Below, piece after piece: positions 56,273-64,000 of a stretch of 64,000 nt of DNA (the first letter of the stretch is position 1; each line of letters begins with the position of its first letter). Both the position numbers and the translations under genes were made by a program. The notes under the pieces are model-generated. The model did not search any database and was not told where the DNA came from. It saw nothing but the letters and a program-made list of their open reading frames with translations. Source of the stretch: CAVOHU01 sp963843385 (GTDB lineage Bacteria > Acidobacteriota > Vicinamibacteria > Vicinamibacterales > JAKQTR01). The stretch covers positions 1,612,001-1,676,000 of the forward strand of contig CAWJJY010000007.1 of assembly GCA_963843385.1 (NCBI GenBank). Reading direction: 5' to 3'.

Positions 56273-57040
56273 ATGCCATTCATCGACGCGGCGCGCCACC
56301 GGATCGAGTACGAGCGCATCGGCGATTCGCCCGGGTCTCGGCCCTCGCTCGTGTTCCTCCACGAGGGCCTCGGCAGCATCACTGGCTGGGGTGATTTTCC
56401 AGGCCGCCTCGCGCGGGCCACGGGGTTGGCAGGCGTGGCCTACAATCGCGCCGGGCACGGGCGATCGGGCCCGTTGACCGGACCGCGCACGATCCGCTTC
56501 ATGCACGACGAGGCGCTCGACGTCCTGCCGTCGGTGCTCTCCAGCCTGGGCGTCGAGCGGCCCATCCTGATCGGTCACAGCGACGGCGCCTCAATCGCCC
56601 TCATCTTCGCGTCACACCACCCGAGCCTGGTCCGCGGCCTCGCGCTCGAGGCCCCGCACGTCATCGTCGAACCCGAGACCGCCGGCGGGATCGCCGACGC
56701 ACGGCGGCGCTTCCGTGCCGGTGCGCTACGCGAACGGCTCCGGAGACATCACTTCGAAAACACGGAGTCCATGTTCGAGACGTGGGCGGAGGTGTGGTTG
56801 TCGGATGCGTTTCGGACGTGGTCTATCCAGGCAGAACTCGGATCCGTGCGCTGCCCGGTCTTCGTCGTCCAGGGCGACAACGACGGTTACGGCACGATGG
56901 AACAGGTCAGACTGGTCGAAACGGGCGTCGCAGGACCGGCCACGAGCCTCGTCCTCCCCGGCTGCGGCCATGCGCCGCACCGTGAGAGGACGGGCCAAGT
57001 GGTCGATGCGATGCGACGATTCATCGCATCGCTGGACTGA
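56273..57040 (+). CDS. alpha/beta hydrolase
   Basis: 255 residues from ATG 56273, 10 nt after the carrier gene; a TTG at 56249 would overlap it. The fold is the classical serine hydrolase: oxyanion HEGLGSITGW, nucleophile Ser in LIGHSDGASIAL, acid Asp in VVQGDNDGYGTM and catalytic His in LPGCGHAPHRE. A lid helix region (RRRFRAGALRERLRRHHF) lies between. Position at the end of the leucine operon suggests a thioesterase or ester-cleaving role on acyl intermediates, but the substrate is not readable. It converges with the M28 gene. Confidence 0.85.
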   Translation: MPFIDAARHRIEYERIGDSPGSRPSLVFLHEGLGSITGWGDFPGRLARATGLAGVAYNRAGHGRSGPLTGPRTIRFMHDEALDVLPSVLSSLGVERPILIGHSDGASIALIFASHHPSLVRGLALEAPHVIVEPETAGGIADARRRFRAGALRERLRRHHFENTESMFETWAEVWLSDAFRTWSIQAELGSVRCPVFVVQGDNDGYGTMEQVRLVETGVAGPATSLVLPGCGHAPHRERTGQVVDAMRRFIASLD

Positions 57041-57059
57041 GGAGCCGCGGGCCGGCGCG

Positions 57060-59210
57060 TTACTTCTTCTTGCCCTTCGCGGGCAGGACGGGTGCCGCCT
57101 TTGTGACTTCGATCACGCCTGATTTCTCGAGCGCCTGGACTGCGGCGGCGACGGTCTCCATGGCGATATCGGGATACTCAGGCCCAACGACATAGGCGAA
57201 CTTGAAGTCGTTGCTGGACGTGGTCACGTTGCCGTACTCGGCGCGCACGGCGTTGTAGATGTCCAGCACGCTGCGCTTGCCGTCGATGAAGCCGCTGACC
57301 TCGCCCGTTGCCAGCGACGACAAACCCCCGCCGCCCGGCCCGGCGCCGCGGCCGCGGACGGTTGGCCGCGATCGCGCCTCCTCGGAAAACGCCTTGAATC
57401 GCCTGCGCGGAATCAGCGTCGAGAGCTCGACCGCGCTCGGGCTCAATGCCGGCGTGGCCGCTGGAACGCCGAGCGCCGCCGCGCGGTCCTTGTAAACAGC
57501 CTCGAGCTTGCGCGACTCGAGCGTCCGGACCGTGTCCAGCCCGGAGACGAGCTCCTGGACGACGGTTTGAAGGTCCTTGTCACCCGAAAGACGAAGCGTG
57601 GATTGCACGCCTCCCTTCGCGCGGTTGTAGGCTCCGGTCACCTTGTTCTGCGCGGCCGCGTGCTGATCCGCCAGTGCCTTCCCGTCCCGGCCAAGCAGCC
57701 TGATGCTCTGGCGTGTCATTTCGCTGATCCACTTCTCCCCGTTGGCGGCCGACTCCCACGCGAGCGCCCGGGCTTCGGAGGGCCCCGCGCTGGCAAGGTA
57801 GTAGAGCGCGGAGGCGCCCATGAAGCCGACGCGCTTGGTCTCGGTCGGATCGTTCTGCGCGATCGTGTCGCCGCTGCTGTGGTAGAAGTTGTCGGGCCAG
57901 TGGTTGAACTGCATGGCCGGAATGCCGGCGGACAGGAACACCTCGTGATCGCTCGCCGCGATGAACGGCACCAGGCGGTAGTTGAACGGTCCGTTGTTGC
58001 CCGTCTGCGTCCGGATCTCGGTCTGATCGACGAAGAGGAGGAGGTTTGCGATCAGGTCGTTGAGAAAGCTCGGCACCGAGTCCGGCGTCATCTTCATGCG
58101 CAGATACGTATCGGTCTTCTTCAGATCGGATCCGGGCATGTCGAAATTGAGCGCCGCCAGGATCCGGTCTTCGAGTTCCGGGTGCTTGAACATCCACGCG
58201 CGGGTGCCCGTGATTTCCGGCACCCACAGAAACCGCAACGTACGCTTCGGCTGCGGAAGCGTTCCGTCCCGGATCAGGCGGGCCAGCGTCCGGGCGATCT
58301 CGAGCGTCGTGCCCACGCCCGCGCAGTTGTCGTTGGCGCCAGGCGTGCTGATCGTCTCGAAGGCGTGCGCGACGTAGAGCAGGTCGCCGGCGGCGGGATC
58401 CGATCCCGGTATGGCCGCGGACACCACGTTCATCTTCCCCGGGTACCGCTTCGTGCGGACGTGCGCGCGCATGACGACCTTCTTGCCAGCCTCGAAGTAG
58501 GACTGCAACTCCATCATCTGGCGCAGCGACAACACGAAGCCGAAGCCCTGCTGCCCCGCCGGCACGGTGATCGACGACCAGCCCAGCTGGTCCAGCGTGT
58601 AGCCCGCGGAGTCGGCCGAGACGCCGGCGCTGCCCGTACCGAGCACGCCCACCGCGCCTCGCCCCAATGCGGCGCTGCCGAAGCTGCGGCCGATTCCGGT
58701 GTTCCCGAGGACGATCTTGCCCGCAACGTCCTTGCCCTGGTAGTCCGCGTCGCGACCGGCGCCGACATACACGACTTCGGCTTCGACGTCGGTGCTCGTG
58801 CTGCCGTTGGCCAGCGCGGTCGGCACCTGGTTCAGGCTGGCGATCTTCTTCTTCTCGGGCTCGACCAGCCAGAGATCCGCCTCTTCGCCGTCCCACACTT
58901 CACTGCTGGGGAAGAAGTCGACCTGCACATCGGACAGCCCGTACCGCTTCGCCATGTCCGCGAGGTAGGTCGTCTCGAAGTAGGCGTTCAGATACTCATC
59001 CGCCGGGCGGTCGCGGTTGGCCGAGAGCAACTGGACGTGCTGGTGCGCCTGCTCGCCGGAGTACTCGTTCAGGATCGCGTCTCGAATCGACGCGGGCACG
59101 AGGCAGCGATCGGGAGGCGCCTGGCTCGACACGGCCACACAGGTACCGACGATCAACAAGAACGCGAGAGCAGCGGGGACTCGAGGCATGTTCTTCATTC
59201 GGTCTTTCAT
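57060..59210 (-). CDS. exported M28-family metallopeptidase (aminopeptidase-like)
   Basis: 716 residues with GGAGGAG 6 nt before the ATG and a signal peptide (AALAFLLIVGTCVAVSSQ). A PA domain is inserted before the catalytic part (about 130-260, VYVGAGRDADYQGKDVAGKIV). M28 zinc ligands are seen in order: H in YVAHAFETISTPGANDNCAGVG with the bridging D, E in WVPEITGTRAW, D in NFDMPGSDLKK, and H in NHWPDNFYHSSGDT. The first ligand segment reads AHAFE where H-D is most usual, but the site otherwise looks complete. About 250 C-terminal residues are helical. It digests peptides in the periplasm or outside. The gene converges with the hydrolase. Confidence 0.9.
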   Translation of the reverse strand: MKDRMKNMPRVPAALAFLLIVGTCVAVSSQAPPDRCLVPASIRDAILNEYSGEQAHQHVQLLSANRDRPADEYLNAYFETTYLADMAKRYGLSDVQVDFFPSSEVWDGEEADLWLVEPEKKKIASLNQVPTALANGSTSTDVEAEVVYVGAGRDADYQGKDVAGKIVLGNTGIGRSFGSAALGRGAVGVLGTGSAGVSADSAGYTLDQLGWSSITVPAGQQGFGFVLSLRQMMELQSYFEAGKKVVMRAHVRTKRYPGKMNVVSAAIPGSDPAAGDLLYVAHAFETISTPGANDNCAGVGTTLEIARTLARLIRDGTLPQPKRTLRFLWVPEITGTRAWMFKHPELEDRILAALNFDMPGSDLKKTDTYLRMKMTPDSVPSFLNDLIANLLLFVDQTEIRTQTGNNGPFNYRLVPFIAASDHEVFLSAGIPAMQFNHWPDNFYHSSGDTIAQNDPTETKRVGFMGASALYYLASAGPSEARALAWESAANGEKWISEMTRQSIRLLGRDGKALADQHAAAQNKVTGAYNRAKGGVQSTLRLSGDKDLQTVVQELVSGLDTVRTLESRKLEAVYKDRAAALGVPAATPALSPSAVELSTLIPRRRFKAFSEEARSRPTVRGRGAGPGGGGLSSLATGEVSGFIDGKRSVLDIYNAVRAEYGNVTTSSNDFKFAYVVGPEYPDIAMETVAAAVQALEKSGVIEVTKAAPVLPAKGKKK

Positions 59211-59406
59211 TCAGAACTCCTCCGACAGATTCCATGTAGCGCGGGAGCATAGCATATCGCTGCATGGCTCTCGGCAGGCGACTGGCGGCTGGCGGCTCGT
59301 CCGGGTGCGCCCCACGGGCCACGGGCAGTGAGCCGCGGCTCGGTGCGGGCCTGCAGCATCTGGACGCTCGATGGTCAGACACTCCGGCCCTCCGTGCCGG
59401 CGTCGG

Positions 59407-59435
59407 TTGTGCCCCGTGGAGTCGAGGACTATGCT
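59407..59435 (+). promoter_or_regulatory. promoter of the amidohydrolase gene in the 305-nt divergent gap
   Basis: TTGTGC (59407-59412) and TATGCT (59430-59435) are 17 nt apart. The ATG at 59516 follows after about 75 nt of leader with a GGGGAGGA site. The gap 59211-59515 otherwise holds two overlapping TATGCT-like boxes on the minus strand near 59250, probably for the M28 gene, and no gene. Confidence 0.5.
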
Positions 59436-59515
59436 GAGCCGCGGCCGATCCGCTCACGCGCCCGTCCGGGGGCGGGCGGGGCTGTTTCGTCACCCATCCA
59501 GGGGAGGACCTGATC

Positions 59516-61045
59516 ATGCGTCGATTGATGATCTTGACGGCGTGCCTGACGGCCGTCTGCGTGTGGCCGGGATCCCGCGATCTGGTCGCCGGCCAGGGCC
59601 GCACGAGCGCCCCTGGCGCCGGCAAGCCGCCGGTCCACGCGCAACCCGTCAAACGCCTTCTCATCCGCAACGCCACGGTCGTCTACGGGAACGCAAAGCC
59701 CGCGTTCGGGCCCGTGGACATTCTCGTGCAGGACGGTCTCATCGCCCGGGTCGGGCGGACACCGGCGGATGATCCGCCTGCCGACGCGGTCATCGATGCG
59801 ACGGGCAAGTACGTCCTGCCCGGGCTCATCAACACGCACATGCACCTGCAGGACGAACGTGGCGGGGTGCCGCAGCCGTTTCAGTACGAGATGAACCTGT
59901 ACCTCGCCTCAGGTGTGACCACCGTCCGCGACGTCGGGTCGGATCTCACCAAGGCCATCAGGTGGCGCGCGCAGAGCGCGGCGCACGAGATTGCCGCACC
60001 GCGGATCTTCATCTACACGCCATCATGGCTGCGGGGCACATCGGCGCAGGCCATCCGCGAAGGCGTCCGTGCCGTCAAACAGCAGGGCGCCGACGGCCTG
60101 AAGCTGTTCGGCATGGATCGAGACATCCTCGTCACGGTTCTCGACGAAGCCCACAAGCTGGGGATGAAGACCGCCGCCCACATCGCCGTCGAGGAGACCA
60201 CCGCGAAGGACTACGCCGAGGCGGGCGTGTCGTCCATCGAGCACTTCTACGGCGTGGCTGACGCCGCGCTGGACGGCATCCAGGACTTTCCTCCCGACCA
60301 CAACGCCAGTAACGAGGTCAATCGCTTCGGCCGCGCCGGCGAGATCTTCATCCAGAAGAACCTGAACCGCGAGAAGCTCTCAGGCGTCCTCGACCTCATG
60401 ATCGCGAACGACGTGGCGTGGTGCCCCACCTTCTCCATCTACGAGGCCAGCCGTGACCTGCTGCGCGCGCAGAACCTGCCCTGGTACAAGGACTATCTGC
60501 ACCCCACGATGGAGGAGTACTTCCGGCCCGACCTCGCTCACCACGGCTCCTACTTCATCGGGTGGACGAATACCCAGGAGGTGCGTTGGCGCAAGGACTA
60601 CCAGGTGTGGATGGACGCGGTCCGCGAGTTCGCGCTCAAGGGAGGCCTGGTCACGACCGGGGACGATTCGGGGTTCATCTACTCCCTCTACGGCTTCGGC
60701 TACCTGCGTGAGCTGGAACTGATGGAGGAAGCGGGCTTCCACCCCCTCGAAGTCATCAGGAACGCCACGGTCAACGGGGCCAGGCTGCTCGGCATCGCCG
60801 ATCGCCTGGGCCGGATCCGGCAGGGCTACGTTGCCGACCTCATCATCGTCAACGGCAACCCGCTCGAGAACCTGCACCTGCTGAACCCCTACGGCACCGG
60901 CATCAATGTGAACAATTCCAATCAGCACGGCGGCGGCATCGAGTGGACCATCAAGGACGGCATTCCGTACTCCGTGGCCACGCTGATGAACGAGACCCGC
61001 AGCATGGTGGCACAGGCTCGGAAGGATCGCGCAGCGAAGAAGTGA
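59516..61045 (+). CDS. exported amidohydrolase
   Basis: 509 residues; GGGGAGGA before the ATG; signal peptide LMILTACLTAVCVWPG with a cleavage site near residue 26. The metal-dependent TIM barrel is complete: LPGLINTHMHLQDE (HxH), a Lys in GADGLKLFG, His in TAAHIAVEE, His in SIEHFYG and the Asp in TTGDDSGF. The C-terminal beta-sandwich carries GYVADLIIVNGNPLENL. The group includes imidazolonepropionase-like and aryldialkyl hydrolases and many prolidase-like peptide or cyclic-amide hydrolases, and this one cannot be pinned down. It forms a block with the M28 and S9 exported peptidases. Confidence 0.88.
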   Translation: MRRLMILTACLTAVCVWPGSRDLVAGQGRTSAPGAGKPPVHAQPVKRLLIRNATVVYGNAKPAFGPVDILVQDGLIARVGRTPADDPPADAVIDATGKYVLPGLINTHMHLQDERGGVPQPFQYEMNLYLASGVTTVRDVGSDLTKAIRWRAQSAAHEIAAPRIFIYTPSWLRGTSAQAIREGVRAVKQQGADGLKLFGMDRDILVTVLDEAHKLGMKTAAHIAVEETTAKDYAEAGVSSIEHFYGVADAALDGIQDFPPDHNASNEVNRFGRAGEIFIQKNLNREKLSGVLDLMIANDVAWCPTFSIYEASRDLLRAQNLPWYKDYLHPTMEEYFRPDLAHHGSYFIGWTNTQEVRWRKDYQVWMDAVREFALKGGLVTTGDDSGFIYSLYGFGYLRELELMEEAGFHPLEVIRNATVNGARLLGIADRLGRIRQGYVADLIIVNGNPLENLHLLNPYGTGINVNNSNQHGGGIEWTIKDGIPYSVATLMNETRSMVAQARKDRAAKK

Positions 61046-61090
61046 GGTCCGTGCTAGCGTGGAGCTGAGGTCCGAACCGAGAGGCTGTCC

Positions 61091-63142
61091 ATGACACACG
61101 TGTCGATTCGTTCGGTGGCTGCGCCGCTTGTCCTGGCCGCTTTCGTTGTCCTGGGTACCCGCGCCGCTACGCTACCCGGGCTGGCGAGCGCCGACCTCTA
61201 CAAGTTGAAGTCGGTCGGCGACGTGCAGATCTCCCCGGACGGAAAACGCATCGCGTTCGCCCTGACATCCAGTGAACGGCCCGGGCGTCCGCTCTCCCAG
61301 ATCTGGATTTGGGACGCCGCCACGGGTGTGGCCAGGCAACTCGGGACCGATCGCGATGCTGCGTATTCGCCCCGTTGGTCGCCCGACAGCCAGTGGCTGG
61401 CGTTTTACGGGCGCGTCGAAGACCAGGCGGGCCTGGGCGCCGTGCGCATGGACGGGTCCGATCCGATCTTCCTGGGGCGCGCGGTCGGATCGAACAACCC
61501 GTTGCCGTCGACCGGCGAATCCCTGACCTGGTCGTCCGGTTCGTCGCGCATCGCGTTCCTCTCTGCGATGCCCGGGCCCGAGGCGAACGATGCCAACGGC
61601 GATCCCATGGTCATCACGCGGTACCTCTACAAGCCGACCGCCTCCGAAGGTCTGACCCGGTTCAACGACAACAGGCGACTGCACATCTGGATGGTCGACT
61701 TGCTGTCGCGGGAACCGCGGCAGTTGAGCGATGGCATCTTCAACGAGCATTCGCTCGACTGGTCTCCCATCAACGACCAGATCCTGTTCGTGTCGAACCG
61801 GGAGGCCGACGCGGATCGCGTGTTCAACTACGACGTGTTCACGCTGAGCGTGTCCAACGGAACGGTCAGACGCCTGTCGAATACGAAGAGCGCGGAGTAC
61901 CGCCCGGTGTGGTCGCCAGATGGCAAGCTCATCGCGATGCTGGCGACCAAGCGGCCGCTGACCTCGTCGGAGACCACGATGGAGGATGACCACGTCTGGG
62001 TCATGAACGCTGACGGGTCGAATCGCAAGGAACTGGGAGGCGTCATCGATAACCGCCAGGACGCGCCGCGATGGGCGCCCGACGGCAAGGCGCTGCTGTT
62101 CACGGTTCAGGAACGCGGCGATACCCGCCTGTATCGCCTGCCGGTCGCGGGCGGCGCGCCCGAACCCGTCGCGCCGGATCCCGGCCAGCATGGCAGCGTC
62201 GGGTCATGGTCGATCTCACGAACCGGCCAGATCGCCTATTCGATGACGACATCCGGAGCACCCGCCGAGTTGTACGTGAAGGAGGGCACGGCGCCGGCGC
62301 GGAAACTGACCTCGCTGAACGATACGTTCCTCGCCGGCCGCCAGGTTGCCGCGGTCGACAGCTTCACATTCAAGAGTTTCGATGGCGTGGAAGTCGAAGC
62401 CTATCTGACGAAGCCCATCGGGCAGACGCCGACCTCGAAACACCCGATGATCGTCGTCATGCACGGCGGCCCCCACGGCCAGCAGGGTGCCGGGTTCACG
62501 AGCAAGGCGCAGGTGTACGCCGGCAGGGGCTGGGCGACGCTCATGGTCAACTACCGCGGGTCGACAGGCTATGGCCAGAAGTTCGCTGACCTCATCTTCA
62601 AGGACCAGAACGGCGCCGAGGCGAAGGACGTGCTGGCGGGCGTGGATGCCGCGCTCGAACGCGACCCGTGGATCGACGGCAACCGCCTCGGGATCGAGGG
62701 AGTCAGCTACGGCGGTCAGCTCACCGACTGGATCATCACTCAAACGACCCGTTTCAAGGCGGCCATTCCCATCGCGGGCATCTCCAACCTCGTCAGCTTC
62801 AACTACACGGCCTACTATCACGACTACCTCGCCGTGGAGTACGGGGCCTACCCGCACGAGCAAGGCGTGATCGACACGTTGTGGGAGAGGTCCCCTCTCC
62901 GGTATGCCAACAAAGTCAGGACGCCGACGTTGTTCTTGCACGGAGAGAACGACAACGACGTCCCCATCGCCGAGGCCGAGCAGTTCTACATCGCCTTGAA
63001 GGACGTGGGCGTCGAGACGGTGCTCGTGCGCTACCCGCGGGAGGGCCACGGCCTTCGCGAAACCCGGCACGTCGTAGATGCGCTGGAACGCTCCATCGTC
63101 TGGTACGAGAAGTACATGCTCGGCGATCTGAAGAAACGCTGA
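61091..63142 (+). CDS. exported S9-family (prolyl oligopeptidase / dipeptidyl aminopeptidase) serine peptidase
   Basis: 683 residues; AGAGG 6 nt before the ATG; signal peptide VAAPLVLAAFVVLGTRAA. Residues 30-400 are a WD/TolB-like beta-propeller (DVQISPDGKRIAF, YRPVWSPDGKLIAML) that gates access. The C-terminal alpha/beta hydrolase has nucleophile Ser in IEGVSYGGQLTDW, Asp in LHGENDNDVPIAEAEQF and His in REGHGLRETRH. It removes peptides, often dipeptides or Pro-containing ends, outside the cytoplasm. It follows the amidohydrolase after 45 nt on the same strand and a terminator-like hairpin follows it. Confidence 0.92.
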   Translation: MTHVSIRSVAAPLVLAAFVVLGTRAATLPGLASADLYKLKSVGDVQISPDGKRIAFALTSSERPGRPLSQIWIWDAATGVARQLGTDRDAAYSPRWSPDSQWLAFYGRVEDQAGLGAVRMDGSDPIFLGRAVGSNNPLPSTGESLTWSSGSSRIAFLSAMPGPEANDANGDPMVITRYLYKPTASEGLTRFNDNRRLHIWMVDLLSREPRQLSDGIFNEHSLDWSPINDQILFVSNREADADRVFNYDVFTLSVSNGTVRRLSNTKSAEYRPVWSPDGKLIAMLATKRPLTSSETTMEDDHVWVMNADGSNRKELGGVIDNRQDAPRWAPDGKALLFTVQERGDTRLYRLPVAGGAPEPVAPDPGQHGSVGSWSISRTGQIAYSMTTSGAPAELYVKEGTAPARKLTSLNDTFLAGRQVAAVDSFTFKSFDGVEVEAYLTKPIGQTPTSKHPMIVVMHGGPHGQQGAGFTSKAQVYAGRGWATLMVNYRGSTGYGQKFADLIFKDQNGAEAKDVLAGVDAALERDPWIDGNRLGIEGVSYGGQLTDWIITQTTRFKAAIPIAGISNLVSFNYTAYYHDYLAVEYGAYPHEQGVIDTLWERSPLRYANKVRTPTLFLHGENDNDVPIAEAEQFYIALKDVGVETVLVRYPREGHGLRETRHVVDALERSIVWYEKYMLGDLKKR

Positions 63143-63217
63143 CGCGGGTCGCGGTCCTTCGACGCGCCGGGGCGGCTCCCTCGGACTCTCGAGCTGGGAC
63201 CCCCCGTGGTTCGCGCT

Positions 63218-63238
63218 CACCCGGCGCTGAGCCGGGTG
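63218..63238 (+). terminator. Rho-independent-like terminator after the S9 peptidase gene
   Basis: CACCCGGC (63218-63225) and GCCGGGTG (63231-63238) form a perfect 8-bp stem with a GCTGA loop. A pyrimidine-rich run (CCTTCCTTGTT) follows about 10 nt later. It lies in the 179-nt gap before osmC. Confidence 0.55.
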
Positions 63239-63321
63239 GAGGGGCGTCCTTCCTTGTTCGGGCGTCGACGAACGTGAGACAGTAGGGTGAGGTCAGACCC
63301 CCCCGAAGGAGGCACCTGGAT

Positions 63322-63741
63322 ATGGCGATTCGTCATTCGTCGGCAGTCTGGAAGGGCAATCTCACCGAAGGCCAGGGAACCATGCGGCTGGGAAGCGGGC
63401 TGTACGAGGGCCCGTTCACCCGCGCGTCCCGTTTCGAATCTGGTCCCGGCACCAACCCCGAGGAGCTGATCGGCGCGGCCCACGCGGGGTGCTTTTCGAT
63501 GTTCCTGTCAGCGCTTCTCAGCAAGAGCGGTTTCCCGCCCGCCGAGATCAGAACGACCGCGACGGTCACGCTCGGCGACGGACCGACCATCACGTTGATT
63601 GAACTCGAAACGGAAGGCCGGGTTCCGGGCTGTGACGAGAAGACGTTCCTCGAGCACGCCGAGCAGGCGAAGGCCGGCTGCCCGGTTTCAAAGGCTCTCG
63701 CTGCCGTTCCGATGAAATTGACGGCACGACTGGTCAAGTAG
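63322..63741 (+). CDS. OsmC-family peroxiredoxin-like protein
   Basis: 139 residues with GGAGG 9 nt before the ATG. It has the two reactive cysteines of the family, in LIGAAHAGCFSMFLS and in AKAGCPVSKALAA, plus the conserved E in GTNPEELIGAA. OsmC/Ohr proteins reduce organic hydroperoxides, using dihydrolipoyl thiols as reductant. A single gene with no Ohr regulator beside it, it is probably constitutive or stress-regulated from its own promoter. The gene sits between the exported peptidases and a carbohydrate kinase. Confidence 0.93.
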   Translation: MAIRHSSAVWKGNLTEGQGTMRLGSGLYEGPFTRASRFESGPGTNPEELIGAAHAGCFSMFLSALLSKSGFPPAEIRTTATVTLGDGPTITLIELETEGRVPGCDEKTFLEHAEQAKAGCPVSKALAAVPMKLTARLVK

Positions 63742-63766
63742 TCGGCCTCTTCTGCCTGTCTGCACC

Positions 63767-64000
63767 GTGCCCGCTGCACACTCGCCGCGTCTCCTCGTCA
63801 TTGGCGACATCGCCTGGGACATCCTCATCCGACCCCAGACCGAGCTGGTCTGGGGCTCGGATGCGTTCGGAGCCGTCGAACTGATGGCCGGGGGATCGGC
63901 CGCCAACGTGGCGGTATGGGCCAGGCGGATGGGCGCCGAGGTCACACTGGTCGGCAAGATCGGCGACGATGTCCTTGGTGACTTGATGGGGCGCCATCTG
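63767..64000 (+). CDS. PfkB-family carbohydrate kinase, N-terminal part (cut by window edge)
   Basis: 78 codons from GTG 63767 to the window end. The product starts RLLVIGDIAWDILIRP and reaches the substrate-binding MAGGSAANVAVWARRMGAEV, then VGKIGDDVLGD, the standard opening of ribokinase-family sugar kinases. The catalytic GAGD Asp lies beyond the edge. The substrate cannot be told. No Shine-Dalgarno site is seen before the GTG, and no separate promoter in the 25-nt gap after osmC. Confidence 0.85.
   Translation, partial: MPAAHSPRLLVIGDIAWDILIRPQTELVWGSDAFGAVELMAGGSAANVAVWARRMGAEVTLVGKIGDDVLGDLMGRHL

Overview
The window is a GC-rich bacterial chromosome segment with short intergenic gaps, no IS elements, no phage genes and no CRISPR array. 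The gene content is an outer-membrane-bearing (RND/TolC, porin, lipoproteins), aerobic or facultative heterotroph that degrades peptides, sugars and leucine. The mix of exported M28/S9 peptidases and amidohydrolases, paired GH127 glycosidases, a BlaI/M56 pair, a DUF1684 protein, a stand-alone HerA-like ATPase and a Ser/Thr kinase joined to two-component parts is most like Acidobacteriota, probably class Vicinamibacteria. That placement is an inference from gene content and not from a marker gene.

Layout. 1-5 kb: start of a homocysteine S-methyltransferase-type protein and its ASKHA/ferredoxin corrinoid reactivase (minus), a TYW1-like radical SAM protein with a long basic tail, a GNAT protein, a sensor-less sigma-54 activator, and an Nfu-type Fe-S protein. 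5.3-12.2 kb: tetR-adaptor-RND-tolC efflux operon (minus). 12.3-14.3 kb: signal peptidase I, an NTF2-like protein and a DUF1684 protein (plus). 14.3-17.8 kb: HerA-like ATPase and MBL-fold hydrolase (minus). 18-22.6 kb: ClpS, ClpA, GrpE and an exported aldose epimerase (plus). 22.7-26.8 kb: 2-oxoacid:ferredoxin oxidoreductase operon headed by a P-loop ATPase, with a ferritin-like protein behind it (minus). 27-35.5 kb: a single-domain chromate transporter and a 56-residue protein, then a carbohydrate operon (two GH127, CutC, cupin, aldehyde dehydrogenase, beta-hydroxyacid dehydrogenase). 35.6-38.8 kb: BlaI/M56 pair, a YjbQ-like protein and ArfB. 39-48 kb: a signalling block, with one plus-strand hybrid kinase facing a five-gene minus operon (repeat-bearing porin, phosphate-binding-like protein, hybrid histidine kinase, single-domain receiver, HisKA-REC-Ser/Thr kinase chimera). 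A tRNA-Leu(TAA), a YyaL-like protein, a YihY-like membrane protein and a small YtxH-like protein follow. 51.8-57 kb: leucine catabolism operon (methylcrotonyl-CoA carboxylase with a split alpha subunit, methylglutaconyl-CoA hydratase, alpha/beta hydrolase). 57-64 kb: exported M28 peptidase, amidohydrolase and S9 peptidase, OsmC, and the start of a PfkB-family kinase.

The most unusual block is 41.4-48.0 kb. Its gene order suggests an envelope-to-cytoplasm relay in which a periplasmic binding protein and an outer-membrane channel are co-expressed with a histidine kinase, a receiver, and a Ser/Thr kinase that carries a HisKA-like domain but no histidine-kinase ATPase. A second recurring feature is promoter -10 boxes lying only 7-9 nt before start codons that lack a Shine-Dalgarno site (reactivase, signal peptidase, BlaI, carboxyltransferase). 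This points to leaderless mRNAs.
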